From contig JAJFKO010000035.1 in NCBI GenBank assembly GCA_021773175.1, positions 62,001 to 126,000 on the forward strand: 64,000 nucleotides of DNA. Direction: 5' to 3'. Origin of the DNA: Gammaproteobacteria bacterium (GTDB lineage: Bacteria > Pseudomonadota > Gammaproteobacteria > JAJFKO01). The position numbers and the translations under genes were made by a program. The notes under the pieces were generated by a model that was not told the origin of the DNA, made no database searches, and was given only the letters and a program-made list of their open reading frames with translations. Positions 35,471-44,856 of this stretch are shown here, piece by piece (within the stretch, counting starts at the first letter, position 1; each line of letters begins with the position of its first letter).

Positions 35471-35938
35471 CTAGGTTAAATGTTCTAGTGGCAGCGAAGA
35501 CTCATCAACAATACTGCGTAGTATAAAGCTGGAATGAGCATTCTTAACGCCTTCAATCTGCGTGAGTTTGTTTAATAGAAATAGTTGAAAGTCATTTAAA
35601 TTAGCGACGACTACTTTAAGTAAATAATCTTGTACCTGTCCGGCAATCAAATGACATTGCACCACTTCTGGAAACGATTGTATTTTTTTTTCAAAATTTG
35701 CCATGACTTTTGGATCATGGGTACTTAAACCTATCGAAACTAAAACCCTTAATTGCAAACCTAGTTTGTCAGGATTCAGTAGAGCAACATATTTACTGAT
35801 GTATCCCGCTTCTTCTAATTGCTTAACACGTCGTAGACAGGGTGAAGGTGATAGAGCTACTTTTTCTGCTAATTCTTGATTGCTAATATTGCTGTTTTGC
35901 TGCAATAGCTCGAGGATTTTTCTATCGGTTTTATCCAT
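35471..35938 (-). CDS. Lrp/AsnC-family transcriptional regulator
   Basis: 155 residues. N-terminal helix-turn-helix (ISNQELAEKVALSPSPCLRRVKQLEEAGYI) followed by the RAM ligand-binding domain (VSIGLSTHDPKVMANFEKKI ... CHLIAGQVQDYLLKVV). Lrp proteins sense leucine and other amino acids. It is divergent from leuACDB across 179 bp; the spacer contains TGCCA...TGGCA facing repeats near 36015-36030 that could be an operator. Control of the leu operon, and perhaps of the catabolic genes 6-10 kb away, is inference. Confidence 0.9.
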   Translation of the reverse strand: MDKTDRKILELLQQNSNISNQELAEKVALSPSPCLRRVKQLEEAGYISKYVALLNPDKLGLQLRVLVSIGLSTHDPKVMANFEKKIQSFPEVVQCHLIAGQVQDYLLKVVVANLNDFQLFLLNKLTQIEGVKNAHSSFILRSIVDESSLPLEHLT

Positions 35939-36117
35939 TTCTTAACTCTTTGTTTCAATGTTTTTTAGAATATTAGCATAACAAGCTGTGAAATCAATTT
36001 ATATTGGAATTAAATGCCATTTCTTTTGGCAAATTAAAGCACATTTGCAATCATTAACTAGCTCGATTTTGTTAAGCTTTTCTTTTATGAACTGGAATAA
36101 ATAAATTCGAGGCTGAT

Positions 36118-37728
36118 ATGAAACATAAGCAACAAATATTTATTTTTGATACCACGTTAAGGGACGGGCAGCAGTCACCTGGTGCCGGTATGTCTTTTGC
36201 TGATAATTTACGTTATGCCGAACATGCTCATGAATTAGGTATTGATGTTTTAGAATGTGGTTTTCCTGCTGCGAGTCAATATGACTTTCAAATAGTGCAA
36301 GCTATTGCAAAAGATATGGCAGCCGAACAATCCGATATGATCATTGCGGGGTTATGCCAATTGCGCGAAGAGCAAGTCGTACAAAGCATGGAAGCTTTGC
36401 AAGCAAGATCATCTAAAGGAAAAGCAAGAATACATATCTATGTACCTGTTGACCCAAACTTAATGCAAGCATCTTTAGGCATGCTTGCTAATGATCATTT
36501 CAAAATCATAGATGATGTCTATCGCTTAGTGAAGTTAGCTGTGCAAGCTGGATTTGAAGTGGAGTTCAGCCCGGAAGGTTATTCACGAATGAGGACGCAT
36601 TTTGCTTTTATTACTGATGTAATTCGAGCAGCCGTCAATGCTGGAGCTAAAGTGATTAACTGTCCTGACACTATTGGTGGTGCAGCGCGTTGGCAAGGTG
36701 ATGATTATTTTGTGCGGAATATGCAATTGCATGCCGATATCATCAAACAAGAGTTTCCCAAACAAGATATTATATGGTCGACGCATTGTCATAATGATCT
36801 AGGTTTAGCTTTGGATAACACCATGGAGGCAGTTGTTTCAGGGCCGGCACGACAAATTGAAGGTTGCATTAATGGCGTTGGTGAGCGAGCCGGAAATGTA
36901 TCTTTAGAGCAATGCATTATGGTGATTGATCAATTTGGTCAGCAAGCACATCAAGATTTCGAATTTTTCACTAATGTAAACATAGAGAAGTTATGTGAAG
37001 TATCAGACTTTGTTGCGGAGCGCATGTTGGCACGGCAACCGCATTCACCTATCACGGGTGAGAATGCAGCACGTCACAGTTCGGGAGGCCATACCAATGC
37101 AATCATAAAAAATCCTATGGCCTATCAGCCATTTGATCCAAAGCGTGTTGGTAAAGAGGTTAGCTTTGTTTTTGGGCCGTTAAGTGGCAGTAACCATGCG
37201 AAAGAAATTCTTGAAAAAAATGGCTTTAATTGTTTGAGTGAAGATAAGGTCAATATCGCTCAAGCGCTTAAAGAAAAATATTCACAACGTCGTAAAGGCA
37301 TTACTGATGAAGAAGTCATTGCGGGCTTTAAAGTCTATTGTTCGCCTATAAAAATAGAGCATATTGATTATTCAAAACTGGATAGTGGCAAAACTGTTTT
37401 ACATATGCAAGGACAGTTCTTCGATAAAAAGGAGCTTATTGTGAGTTGGGTAGGCGAAAACTCGGCATTATCTGCTTTAGACAGTGCTGTTAAAAAATAC
37501 ATGTCTGAAATTGAAGTTATTGATTATCGTTCTAATGCTTGTGCTGGAAATAATGTAGATGCTATGTGTAACTCAACGATTACGGTAAGTCTTGATAATA
37601 AAAACCAATATATTGGTAAGGCTATTGATGCTGACATCAATATTGCTGCTATCAAGGCTTATATTGATGCCGCGAACCAAGCTTATGTGAATAGGCATTA
37701 TCGAAAAGAGGAAGCTCAGCATGCCTAA
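36118..37728 (+). CDS. leuA: 2-isopropylmalate synthase
   Basis: 536 residues. HMGL-like catalytic barrel with FDTTLRDGQQSPGAGM and the metal site STHCHNDLGLALDN; the C-terminal regulatory domain that binds leucine is present (SNACAGNNVDAM...). It condenses acetyl-CoA with 2-oxoisovalerate, the first committed step to leucine. Overlaps leuC by 8 bp and heads a four-gene operon. Confidence 0.97.
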   Translation: MKHKQQIFIFDTTLRDGQQSPGAGMSFADNLRYAEHAHELGIDVLECGFPAASQYDFQIVQAIAKDMAAEQSDMIIAGLCQLREEQVVQSMEALQARSSKGKARIHIYVPVDPNLMQASLGMLANDHFKIIDDVYRLVKLAVQAGFEVEFSPEGYSRMRTHFAFITDVIRAAVNAGAKVINCPDTIGGAARWQGDDYFVRNMQLHADIIKQEFPKQDIIWSTHCHNDLGLALDNTMEAVVSGPARQIEGCINGVGERAGNVSLEQCIMVIDQFGQQAHQDFEFFTNVNIEKLCEVSDFVAERMLARQPHSPITGENAARHSSGGHTNAIIKNPMAYQPFDPKRVGKEVSFVFGPLSGSNHAKEILEKNGFNCLSEDKVNIAQALKEKYSQRRKGITDEEVIAGFKVYCSPIKIEHIDYSKLDSGKTVLHMQGQFFDKKELIVSWVGENSALSALDSAVKKYMSEIEVIDYRSNACAGNNVDAMCNSTITVSLDNKNQYIGKAIDADINIAAIKAYIDAANQAYVNRHYRKEEAQHA

Positions 37729-39091
37729 AAATATTATTGAAAAAATTTGGGATGCTCATATCCATAAACAAAGAAAAGGTCATCCCGTGGTTTTAACTAT
37801 CGACAAGTTGCTTTTGCATGAAGTGACATCCGCGCAAGCCTTTGCTGAATTACGACGTCGTAAATTAACGGTGCGTCATCCCGAACGAATTATTGCAACC
37901 TTGGATCATAGTATTCCTACGACAAGCGATAGAAACAATATTGTAGATATTAATGCCAAGTTGCAAGTAGAAACTTTGCGTAACAATACTAAAGAATTCG
38001 GCATTCAATTGTATGACTTTGATAGCGGTCATCAAGGTATCGTACACGTGACTGGTCCTGAACTAGGTTTTACCTTACCTGGAGAAACTATCGTCTGTGG
38101 TGATTCACACACAGCAACGCATGGTGCATTCGGTGCACTAGCTTTTGGCATAGGCACTTCAGAAGTTACACATGTGTTGGCAACTAGCACCATATTGCAG
38201 CGTAAACCAAAAACCATGTTGGTGGAGTTTATCGGCAGTCTTCCAGAACACACATCATCTAAAGACATGATTATGAAATTAATTGCCACGATTGGTGTTG
38301 CTGGCGCTAAAGGGCATATTATTGAATACACCGGCGAAGCGATTCGCGCAATGTCGATGGAAAGTAGAATGACCTTATGCAATATGTCGATTGAATGCGG
38401 CGCTCGCGCAGGTTTGATTGCACCAGATGAGATAACGTTTGATTATTTACACAATAAACCTTATGCACCCAAAAAATCTGAATGGGATAAAGCCATACAA
38501 TACTGGAAAACGTTAGGCAGTGATGTAGATTGCTATTATGACAACGTGGTGCAAGTTGATATCAGTAGATTAAAACCGATGGTGACATGGGGAATCAATC
38601 CTGAACAAGCTATCAGTATTAATCAGATAATTCCGAATATAGAAGATGCTGAGCAAGCTTATCAATATACACAGTTAAAACCAGGCTGGCGTATAAAAAA
38701 TCAAGCTATTGACTGGGCTTTCATCGGTAGTTGTACTAATGGTCGCATTGAAGATTTGCGTATAGTTGCAAATATTTTGCAAGGCCAGCAGGTTGCTGAT
38801 GCGGTACGCATGTACATTGTGCCTGGCTCTGAACAAGTGCGACAACAAGCAATTACAGAAGGGCTAGATCAGATCTTTAGTGAAGCGGGAGCTGAATTTC
38901 GTATGCCCGGATGTTCAATGTGTTTAGCCATGAATGCAGATAAAGTACCAGAAGGACAACGTTGCATTAGTACATCGAATCGAAATTTTATTGGCAGACA
39001 AGGCCCCGGCAGTATTACGCACTTAGCTTCGCCAGCAACCGTTGCTGCTAGCGCCATTAAAGGTGCTATTTGTAGTGCGGAGGATCTTTAA
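37721..39091 (+). CDS. leuC: 3-isopropylmalate dehydratase large subunit
   Basis: 456 residues. Aconitase-type with cluster cysteines in FIGSCTNGRIEDLR and MPGCSMCLAMN, GDSHTATHGAFGALAFGIGTSEV near the middle and RNFIGRQGPGS near the end. It forms a 4Fe-4S isomerase with LeuD. Start 37721 overlaps leuA; its stop overlaps the ATG of leuD. Confidence 0.97.
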   Translation: MPKNIIEKIWDAHIHKQRKGHPVVLTIDKLLLHEVTSAQAFAELRRRKLTVRHPERIIATLDHSIPTTSDRNNIVDINAKLQVETLRNNTKEFGIQLYDFDSGHQGIVHVTGPELGFTLPGETIVCGDSHTATHGAFGALAFGIGTSEVTHVLATSTILQRKPKTMLVEFIGSLPEHTSSKDMIMKLIATIGVAGAKGHIIEYTGEAIRAMSMESRMTLCNMSIECGARAGLIAPDEITFDYLHNKPYAPKKSEWDKAIQYWKTLGSDVDCYYDNVVQVDISRLKPMVTWGINPEQAISINQIIPNIEDAEQAYQYTQLKPGWRIKNQAIDWAFIGSCTNGRIEDLRIVANILQGQQVADAVRMYIVPGSEQVRQQAITEGLDQIFSEAGAEFRMPGCSMCLAMNADKVPEGQRCISTSNRNFIGRQGPGSITHLASPATVAASAIKGAICSAEDL

Positions 39092-39630
39092 TGGAAAAGT
39101 TCACAGGTATCACCAGTCAAGCAATTGGTTTAGACATGCATCATGTCGATACCGACATGATTATTCCCGCGCAGTATTTAACACAAATTGAGCGTAATGG
39201 TTATGGCGAATATTTATTCCAACGATTGCGTGAACAAGATGCAGATTTTATATTTAACGATCTGCGTTATCAATCCGCTAAAGTATTATTAACGCGTTCG
39301 AATTTTGGTTGTGGATCTTCGCGTGAACATGCCATTTGGGCATTGATGCAAGCGGGTATCCGAGTCATTGTCGCAGAGTCTTACTCCGATATTTTTTATA
39401 ATAATGCCGTAAAAAATGGATTGTTACTTATTAGCATCGAAGCAAAAATTATTAATGCACTTATTGAAAAATCGAAACAAGCTATGTTGATGATTTCAGT
39501 TGATTTGCATGAACAATTTATTATGACATCAACAGGCGAGCGATTTTCTTTTGATTATGAACCTTTTCGCAAAGCATGCTTGCTTAAAGGTCAGGATGAT
39601 CTTGATTATTTATTAGAGGCGACACGATGA
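39091..39630 (+). CDS. leuD: 3-isopropylmalate dehydratase small subunit
   Basis: 179 residues, slightly short. HHVDTDMIIPAQYLTQI and NFGCGSSREHAIWALMQAGI are diagnostic. It partners LeuC; stop-start overlap with leuC and 4-bp overlap with leuB. Confidence 0.96.
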   Translation: MEKFTGITSQAIGLDMHHVDTDMIIPAQYLTQIERNGYGEYLFQRLREQDADFIFNDLRYQSAKVLLTRSNFGCGSSREHAIWALMQAGIRVIVAESYSDIFYNNAVKNGLLLISIEAKIINALIEKSKQAMLMISVDLHEQFIMTSTGERFSFDYEPFRKACLLKGQDDLDYLLEATR

Positions 39631-40718
39631 AAAAAATTATTGCGGTAGTAGCAGGTGATGGCATTGGTCCAGAAGTGATGCAGCAATGTTTGCGCGTTTT
39701 GGAGCATATTGCAGATAATTTCCAGCATCAATTTGAGTATCAGCATGCGCTAATTGGTGGTGCCGCTTATGAACACTACCAAATACACTGTCCAGATGAA
39801 ACCTTAGCTATCTGTGACGCAGCAGATGCAATTCTATTTGGTTCTGTTGGTGGACCTCTCAATCAGCAGCACTTAAAAAAATGGCAAAATTGTGAAGCCA
39901 ACAGCTTATTAAAAATTCGTAAGCATTTTAATTTAGCTGTTAATATACGACCTATACAAGTTTATACTGAACTTGCACACTTGTGTCCGTTAAAAACCGA
40001 ACGTATCCAACAAGGTGTCGATATGTTGATCTTTCGTGAATTAACTGGTGGTATTTATTTTGGCAATCATCAGCAGTCGAATAAAGACAATCAACGTCAA
40101 GCTAGTGATGAATGTGTCTATGATGAAGCGCAAGTTCGAACGATTGCACATAAGGCTTTTCAAGCTGCAGAGCAACGCCAAAATAAGTTGTGTTCTGTTG
40201 ATAAAGCCAATGTGCTAGCCACATCAAAGCTCTGGCGTGATATTGTGAATGATGTTGCAAATGATTATCCGTGTGTTGAATTAACTCACATGCTTGTTGA
40301 TAACTGTGCATTACAATTAGTTATTAATCCCAGTCAATTTGATGTCATCGTCACAGAAAATATGTTTGGTGATATTCTTTCAGACCTAGCAGCAGCATTG
40401 CCGGGTTCATTAGGTTTGATGCCGTCGGCAAGTTTTAATAGGCAAAGCAAAGGTTTGTTTGAGCCTTCTGGTGGTTCTGCACCTGAATTAACAGGAAAAA
40501 AAATTGCAAACCCATGCGCGCAGATATTATCAGCAGCGATGATGTTGCGTCAGGCTTTTGCTATGTATAAAGAAGCTGATTTAATTGAGTCAGCAATAAA
40601 GGCAACCTTTGGCAAAGGTATCATGACAGCTGATTTAGCTGATAATGATGCTCATGCAGTAAGCACGGCAGAGTTTGTTGATGTGCTATTGAATGAAATG
40701 ACAAATCTAACTCCATAG
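39627..40718 (+). CDS. leuB: 3-isopropylmalate dehydrogenase
   Basis: 363 residues. Start VVAGDGIGPEVM; substrate and Mg site around RELTGGIYFG and VDNCALQLVINPSQFDVIVTENMFGDILSDLAAA; nucleotide site PSGGSAPELTGKKIANP. It oxidises and decarboxylates 3-isopropylmalate. Last gene of leuACDB. Confidence 0.97.
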   Translation: MKKIIAVVAGDGIGPEVMQQCLRVLEHIADNFQHQFEYQHALIGGAAYEHYQIHCPDETLAICDAADAILFGSVGGPLNQQHLKKWQNCEANSLLKIRKHFNLAVNIRPIQVYTELAHLCPLKTERIQQGVDMLIFRELTGGIYFGNHQQSNKDNQRQASDECVYDEAQVRTIAHKAFQAAEQRQNKLCSVDKANVLATSKLWRDIVNDVANDYPCVELTHMLVDNCALQLVINPSQFDVIVTENMFGDILSDLAAALPGSLGLMPSASFNRQSKGLFEPSGGSAPELTGKKIANPCAQILSAAMMLRQAFAMYKEADLIESAIKATFGKGIMTADLADNDAHAVSTAEFVDVLLNEMTNLTP

Positions 40719-40785
40719 AGCATATGTATGTTTAACTCACGTCTCTGTTCAGGCAAGCGAGTTATGGCTGTTTATATGGAAGTTA

Positions 40786-40820
40786 AATTTGAAGCTAAAG
40801 CAAATAAGGTGCTTCAAATT
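40786..40820 (+). repeat. 10-bp inverted repeat after leuB
   Basis: AATTTGAAGC (40786-40795) and GCTTCAAATT (40811-40820), 15-nt loop. No T-run follows; could be a weak terminator of the leu operon or a degenerate insertion end. Confidence 0.4.
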
Positions 40821-40914
40821 AGTAGCGTTATATCTGTATACTTTTCTATGGATTTACTTGTTTAATGTCACAGGCGGTTTCGAAGTAAAATAGACTTTTA
40901 TTTTGGAACTCGTT

Positions 40915-41977
40915 ATGGATAATATTAACAATCCACATGATAAGTTTTTCAAGCAAGCTTTCGCACGGAAAAATGTTATCAGAGAATTCCTAGAGTTGCA
41001 TATGCCCATCGATATTTTCAATACTATTGATATAATCACATTAAAGCCGGTCTCGACCGAATTTATTATAGGACTTACGCTAAATACCAATCTTTTCGTT
41101 GAATGTGCTTTCTAAAATCCTCACGTATTGCGAATACTGTCGGCTTTTAGAAAGCACATTCGCCTCAACCTTGATGGTTTAGCGTAAGTCCTATATTAAT
41201 CAAAGGCATAAACAACATTTTGTTGATGTACTGTATGTGGCAAGCAGCAAGAATAAAAAAAATGAAAAAATATATGTGCTAGTTGAGCATCAGTCATCTC
41301 CAGATAGGTTTATGCCTTGGCGCATATTACAATACACTTGTGACATAATTCATCGGCACCTTATTGTTAACAAGCATTGTAATAAGCTACCTTTCATATA
41401 TCCGTTTGTCTTTTATCACGGCATGTATGATTATAACCATCCTGAAGATATAAGAGAACTTGTGGGTTATCAAAAAGAGATAGTTGATAAATACTTCCTG
41501 AAATCTTTTCAACTCATTGATGTTACACAGTTAGACGATGTTGTATTGACTCAGAGCATCAACTACGGTTGTGCGGCTTTGGAGATGAAATATGCATTCA
41601 TGAATATTGATGAAAATGAGTTTCAGAATATACTTTCTTTAATCAAGAAAAATCTAAAGTATAATGATGACGGTTACGTGCATTTATTGCTTGAATATTT
41701 TATTAACATGGCTAGAATTCAAAGTAACACTAAGGTCGAGAAAATTTATGCATATATATTTGAACATGAACCAGGAGAAGAAAAAATGGCAATAACCTTG
41801 GGTGAATATATTAAAGAGAAAGGACGTAAAGAAGGACGTAGAGAAGCTGTAAACACCGTGAAGCAAGCCATTGCATGTCGATTATTAAAAGAAAATGCAG
41901 AGTTAGAATGGATTGCTAAAATAACCAAATTATCTATCAGTGCATTAGAAAAATTGCAAGAAAAGGGCTATAAATAA
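40915..41977 (+). pseudogene. Rpn-family PD-(D/E)XK nuclease gene split by a MITE
   Basis: ATG 40915 opens NPHDKFFKQAFARKNVIREF, and after the element the same frame continues with INQRHKQHFVDVLYVASSKN, then VLVEHQSSPDRFMPW and a typical C-terminal KEGRREAVNTVKQA end. The family is Rpn/PF04754, PD-(D/E)XK nucleases that promote recombination. Removing 41069-41193 and one TA copy restores one open frame of 311 residues, the normal length. With the insert, translation stops after ~66 residues. The rest of the frame is uncorrupted, so the insertion looks recent. Confidence 0.85.
41069..41193. mobile_element. 125-bp MITE-like element with nested inverted repeats, in the Rpn gene
   Basis: Perfect 16-bp ends, TAGGACTTACGCTAAA and its complement, flanked by TA duplications (41067-41068, 41194-41195). 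Inside is a second perfect 17-bp inverted repeat, GAATGTGCTTTCTAAAA (41101-41117 with 41145-41161). No coding capacity. Target TA fits IS630/Tc1-mariner or IS5-type transposases; the mobilising IS is not in the window. Confidence 0.9.
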
Positions 41978-41991
41978 GTTTTCCTAAGTTT

Positions 41992-44031
41992 CTATTCTTC
42001 GAAAATCACTAACTCATCACCCTCAGCAACTAAATCACCAATAGTAAAAGGCATTTCTTTAACCGTTCCCTCTTGTGGCGCATAAATCGTATGTTCCATT
42101 TTCATGGCTTCAATAATTAATAACGCTTCGCCGCGAGCGACAGTTTTACCTTTATCGGCCATAACAGCAATAACATTGCCAGGCATGGGAGAGAGTAAAT
42201 GACCTGCACTTATATCATCTTCAGAATATTTACTGCTCGGGTCGTAATACGAAAAAGTATGTTTGGTTTGATTGTGTATGACGGTAATTTCATTTTTATA
42301 AGCAATGACGCGTGCTTGTAAAGTACGCCCGGCTATTGTTGCATTCAACTCGTGGTTAGTTGCATTGTATTGACCACTAATGCGTAACGAAGTTTGCTTA
42401 CTTTTTTGTTTCGCATTTATTAAATCATCATAATCATGCTTTGGTAATGTTAAAGTGTAATCATTATGATGATATTCTATAGCAACTGCAAAAGTCGCTT
42501 CACCTTGAAGAAATAAAGTATATTTATGAGCGCGGTTGGCTTGCCAAGCATCGGCAATAAACCAAGGTGAATTAGATTCCTGTTGTTGTTCTGCAATACG
42601 ATTTTGCTGTGTTTGTTGTTGTATCGCAGAGAATAAACTTGCAAGTGATAACGCTGTTTGACTGGTTTTAGTTTCTTGTGGTGCTAATTGTTTTTCATGT
42701 TCAGGAATAAAGCTTGTTGATAGATTAGCTTTGGCAAAATCATCAATGGCAACAATCGTGCGCAGAAAATTCAAATTACTTTTTACTCCAAGAACATTAA
42801 ATTCGGCTAATGCCTGTTGTAATTGTTGTAGCGCAGCTTGTCGATCTTCACCCCATACTACGAGTTTAGCAATCATAGGGTCATAATGTATGCTGATGTC
42901 ATCATCTTGTTGAATACCGGTATCGATGCGTACATGCTTTGACGCAGTTGGTTCATGTAGATAATGAATATGCCCAATCGACGGTAAAAAATTATTATCA
43001 GGATCTTCTGCATAAATGCGCGTTTCAAAGGCGTGACCATGAAGATTGATTTTGTCTTGGCTTAAAGGAAGCTCTTCACCAGCCGCAACTTTTAATTGCC
43101 AAGCAACTAAATCAGTTCCGGTAATCATTTCAGTCACTGGATGTTCTACCTGCAAGCGTGTATTCATTTCCATAAAGTAGAATTGGTCGTCGGCATCGAG
43201 GAGAAACTCAATTGTGCCAGCACCAACATAGTTAATAGCTTTAGCCGCTTTAATGGCTGCATGGGTCATGGCTTCACGCAATTCATCGGTCATGCCAGGA
43301 GCAGGAGCTTCTTCAATAATTTTTTGATGACGACGCTGAATAGAACAATCACGTTCGAATAAGTGCACACAGTTGCCATGTTGATCAGCAAAGACTTGAA
43401 CTTCAACATGACGAGGCTTAACTATGTATTTTTCGATAAGCATTTTGGCATCGCCAAAGCTAGCTTGTGCTTCGCGTTGTGCACTGGCTAATGCTGCAGA
43501 GAATTCTTTAGCATTTTCAACAATACGCATACCTTTACCGCCACCACCAAGCGCAGCTTTTAATAAAACTGGGAAACCAATTTTCTTAGCTTGTTCTGCG
43601 AGAAATTTTTCATCTTGTTTGTCACCGTGATAGCCGGGAACTAGTGGTACTTGTACTTTTTCTAATAATTGTTTTGCCGCACTTTTTGAGCCCATCGCTC
43701 GAATGGCACTGCTTGGAGGCCCAATAAAAATAAGCCTTTCTTGCTCACAGCGTTCAGCAAACTCAGCATTCTCTGCTAAAAAGCCATAGCCAGGGTGAAT
43801 CGCTTCAGCACCAGTTTGTTTAGCAACATCTAAAATTTTATCGACATTAAGATAGCTTTGGCTACTGGCAGCAGGGCCAACACAGAAAGCTTCATCAGCA
43901 TGCTTAACATGCATCGCATGTTGATCCGCCTCAGAATAGATCGCAACGGTTTGAATACCGAATTGCTGTGCGGTGCACATAATACGACAGGCGATTTCAC
44001 CACGGTTGGCGATAAGAATTTTTTTAAACAT
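41992..44031 (-). CDS. Methylcrotonyl-CoA carboxylase alpha subunit (biotin carboxylase/BCCP)
   Basis: 679 residues. Biotin carboxylase domain (FKKILIANRGEIACRI, GGGGKGMRIV, MEMNTRLQVEHPVTE), a linker region and the C-terminal biotinyl domain with EAMKMEH, the Lys being the biotin site. It forms the alpha part of methylcrotonyl-CoA carboxylase (liuD/mccA) in leucine catabolism; a propionyl- or acetyl-type carboxylase is the main alternative, but the neighbouring beta subunit and hydratase favour leucine. Last gene of the three-gene minus-strand set. Confidence 0.88.
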   Translation of the reverse strand: MFKKILIANRGEIACRIMCTAQQFGIQTVAIYSEADQHAMHVKHADEAFCVGPAASSQSYLNVDKILDVAKQTGAEAIHPGYGFLAENAEFAERCEQERLIFIGPPSSAIRAMGSKSAAKQLLEKVQVPLVPGYHGDKQDEKFLAEQAKKIGFPVLLKAALGGGGKGMRIVENAKEFSAALASAQREAQASFGDAKMLIEKYIVKPRHVEVQVFADQHGNCVHLFERDCSIQRRHQKIIEEAPAPGMTDELREAMTHAAIKAAKAINYVGAGTIEFLLDADDQFYFMEMNTRLQVEHPVTEMITGTDLVAWQLKVAAGEELPLSQDKINLHGHAFETRIYAEDPDNNFLPSIGHIHYLHEPTASKHVRIDTGIQQDDDISIHYDPMIAKLVVWGEDRQAALQQLQQALAEFNVLGVKSNLNFLRTIVAIDDFAKANLSTSFIPEHEKQLAPQETKTSQTALSLASLFSAIQQQTQQNRIAEQQQESNSPWFIADAWQANRAHKYTLFLQGEATFAVAIEYHHNDYTLTLPKHDYDDLINAKQKSKQTSLRISGQYNATNHELNATIAGRTLQARVIAYKNEITVIHNQTKHTFSYYDPSSKYSEDDISAGHLLSPMPGNVIAVMADKGKTVARGEALLIIEAMKMEHTIYAPQEGTVKEMPFTIGDLVAEGDELVIFEE

Positions 44032-44041
44032 GTAACGATCC

Positions 44042-44833
44042 TTATTCTTTAATCCAGTTTGCTTGACGTTTTTCTAAAAATGCTTGTAATCCCTCTTGTC
44101 CTTCAGGTGATATGCGAATATCAGCAATGCATTTTGCTAAATGTTTACGTAAATAATCTTGGTCATGAAACTTTGTAACCGTATCACGAACCAACACTTT
44201 TGCTGCTTTCACGGCTTCAGGGCCATTTTGACAAATTTGCTTAGCGATTTCGTGACCGCGAATAGTGAGAGCATCAGCAGCAACAACTTCATGCAGTAAA
44301 CCATAATTAAGAGCTGCCTCAGCAGAAAACACTTCAGCCGTTAAAAATAAGCGCCGTGCAGCGTGCTCACCTATTTTAGCGATGATAAAAGGACTGATTA
44401 CTGCAGGAATTAATCCAAATTTTGTTTCTGAAAAACAAAAGTTTGCCGTAGGGTTGGCAATAGCAATGTCACAACATGCGACTAAAGCGACACCGCCACC
44501 ATAAGCATGGCCTTGTACTAAAGCGATGGTGGCTTGTGGTAATTCATTTAAGGTATACATTAATTTGCTCAATGCTAATGCATCGTCTTGGTTTTCAGCA
44601 AAACTATAATTTGCCATTTTTTGCATCCAACTTAAATCAGCGCCTGCAGAAAAACACTTACCTTTAGCCTGTAAAATCACAACGCGGGTATTACTATCAT
44701 TAGCAATTTTTTCTAATGTATCTGTTAAAGTTTGAATAATCTCATCATTAAAGGCATTACGCTTGTCAGGACGATTTAATGTTATTGTCGTAATACCATT
44801 TTCAAATGTTGTTAAAACCTGAGATTCAGCCAT
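44042..44833 (-). CDS. Enoyl-CoA hydratase/isomerase family protein, likely methylglutaconyl-CoA hydratase
   Basis: 263 residues, crotonase fold with oxyanion-hole segments GKCFSAGADLSWMQKMA and GHAYGGGVALVACCDIAIA. The acidic residue context fits hydratases, and the location between the two MCC subunits points to LiuC. 10 bp and 23 bp from its neighbours. Confidence 0.85.
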   Translation of the reverse strand: MAESQVLTTFENGITTITLNRPDKRNAFNDEIIQTLTDTLEKIANDSNTRVVILQAKGKCFSAGADLSWMQKMANYSFAENQDDALALSKLMYTLNELPQATIALVQGHAYGGGVALVACCDIAIANPTANFCFSETKFGLIPAVISPFIIAKIGEHAARRLFLTAEVFSAEAALNYGLLHEVVAADALTIRGHEIAKQICQNGPEAVKAAKVLVRDTVTKFHDQDYLRKHLAKCIADIRISPEGQEGLQAFLEKRQANWIKE

Positions 44834-44856
44834 GATATTTTTATCCTCTTATCTTA

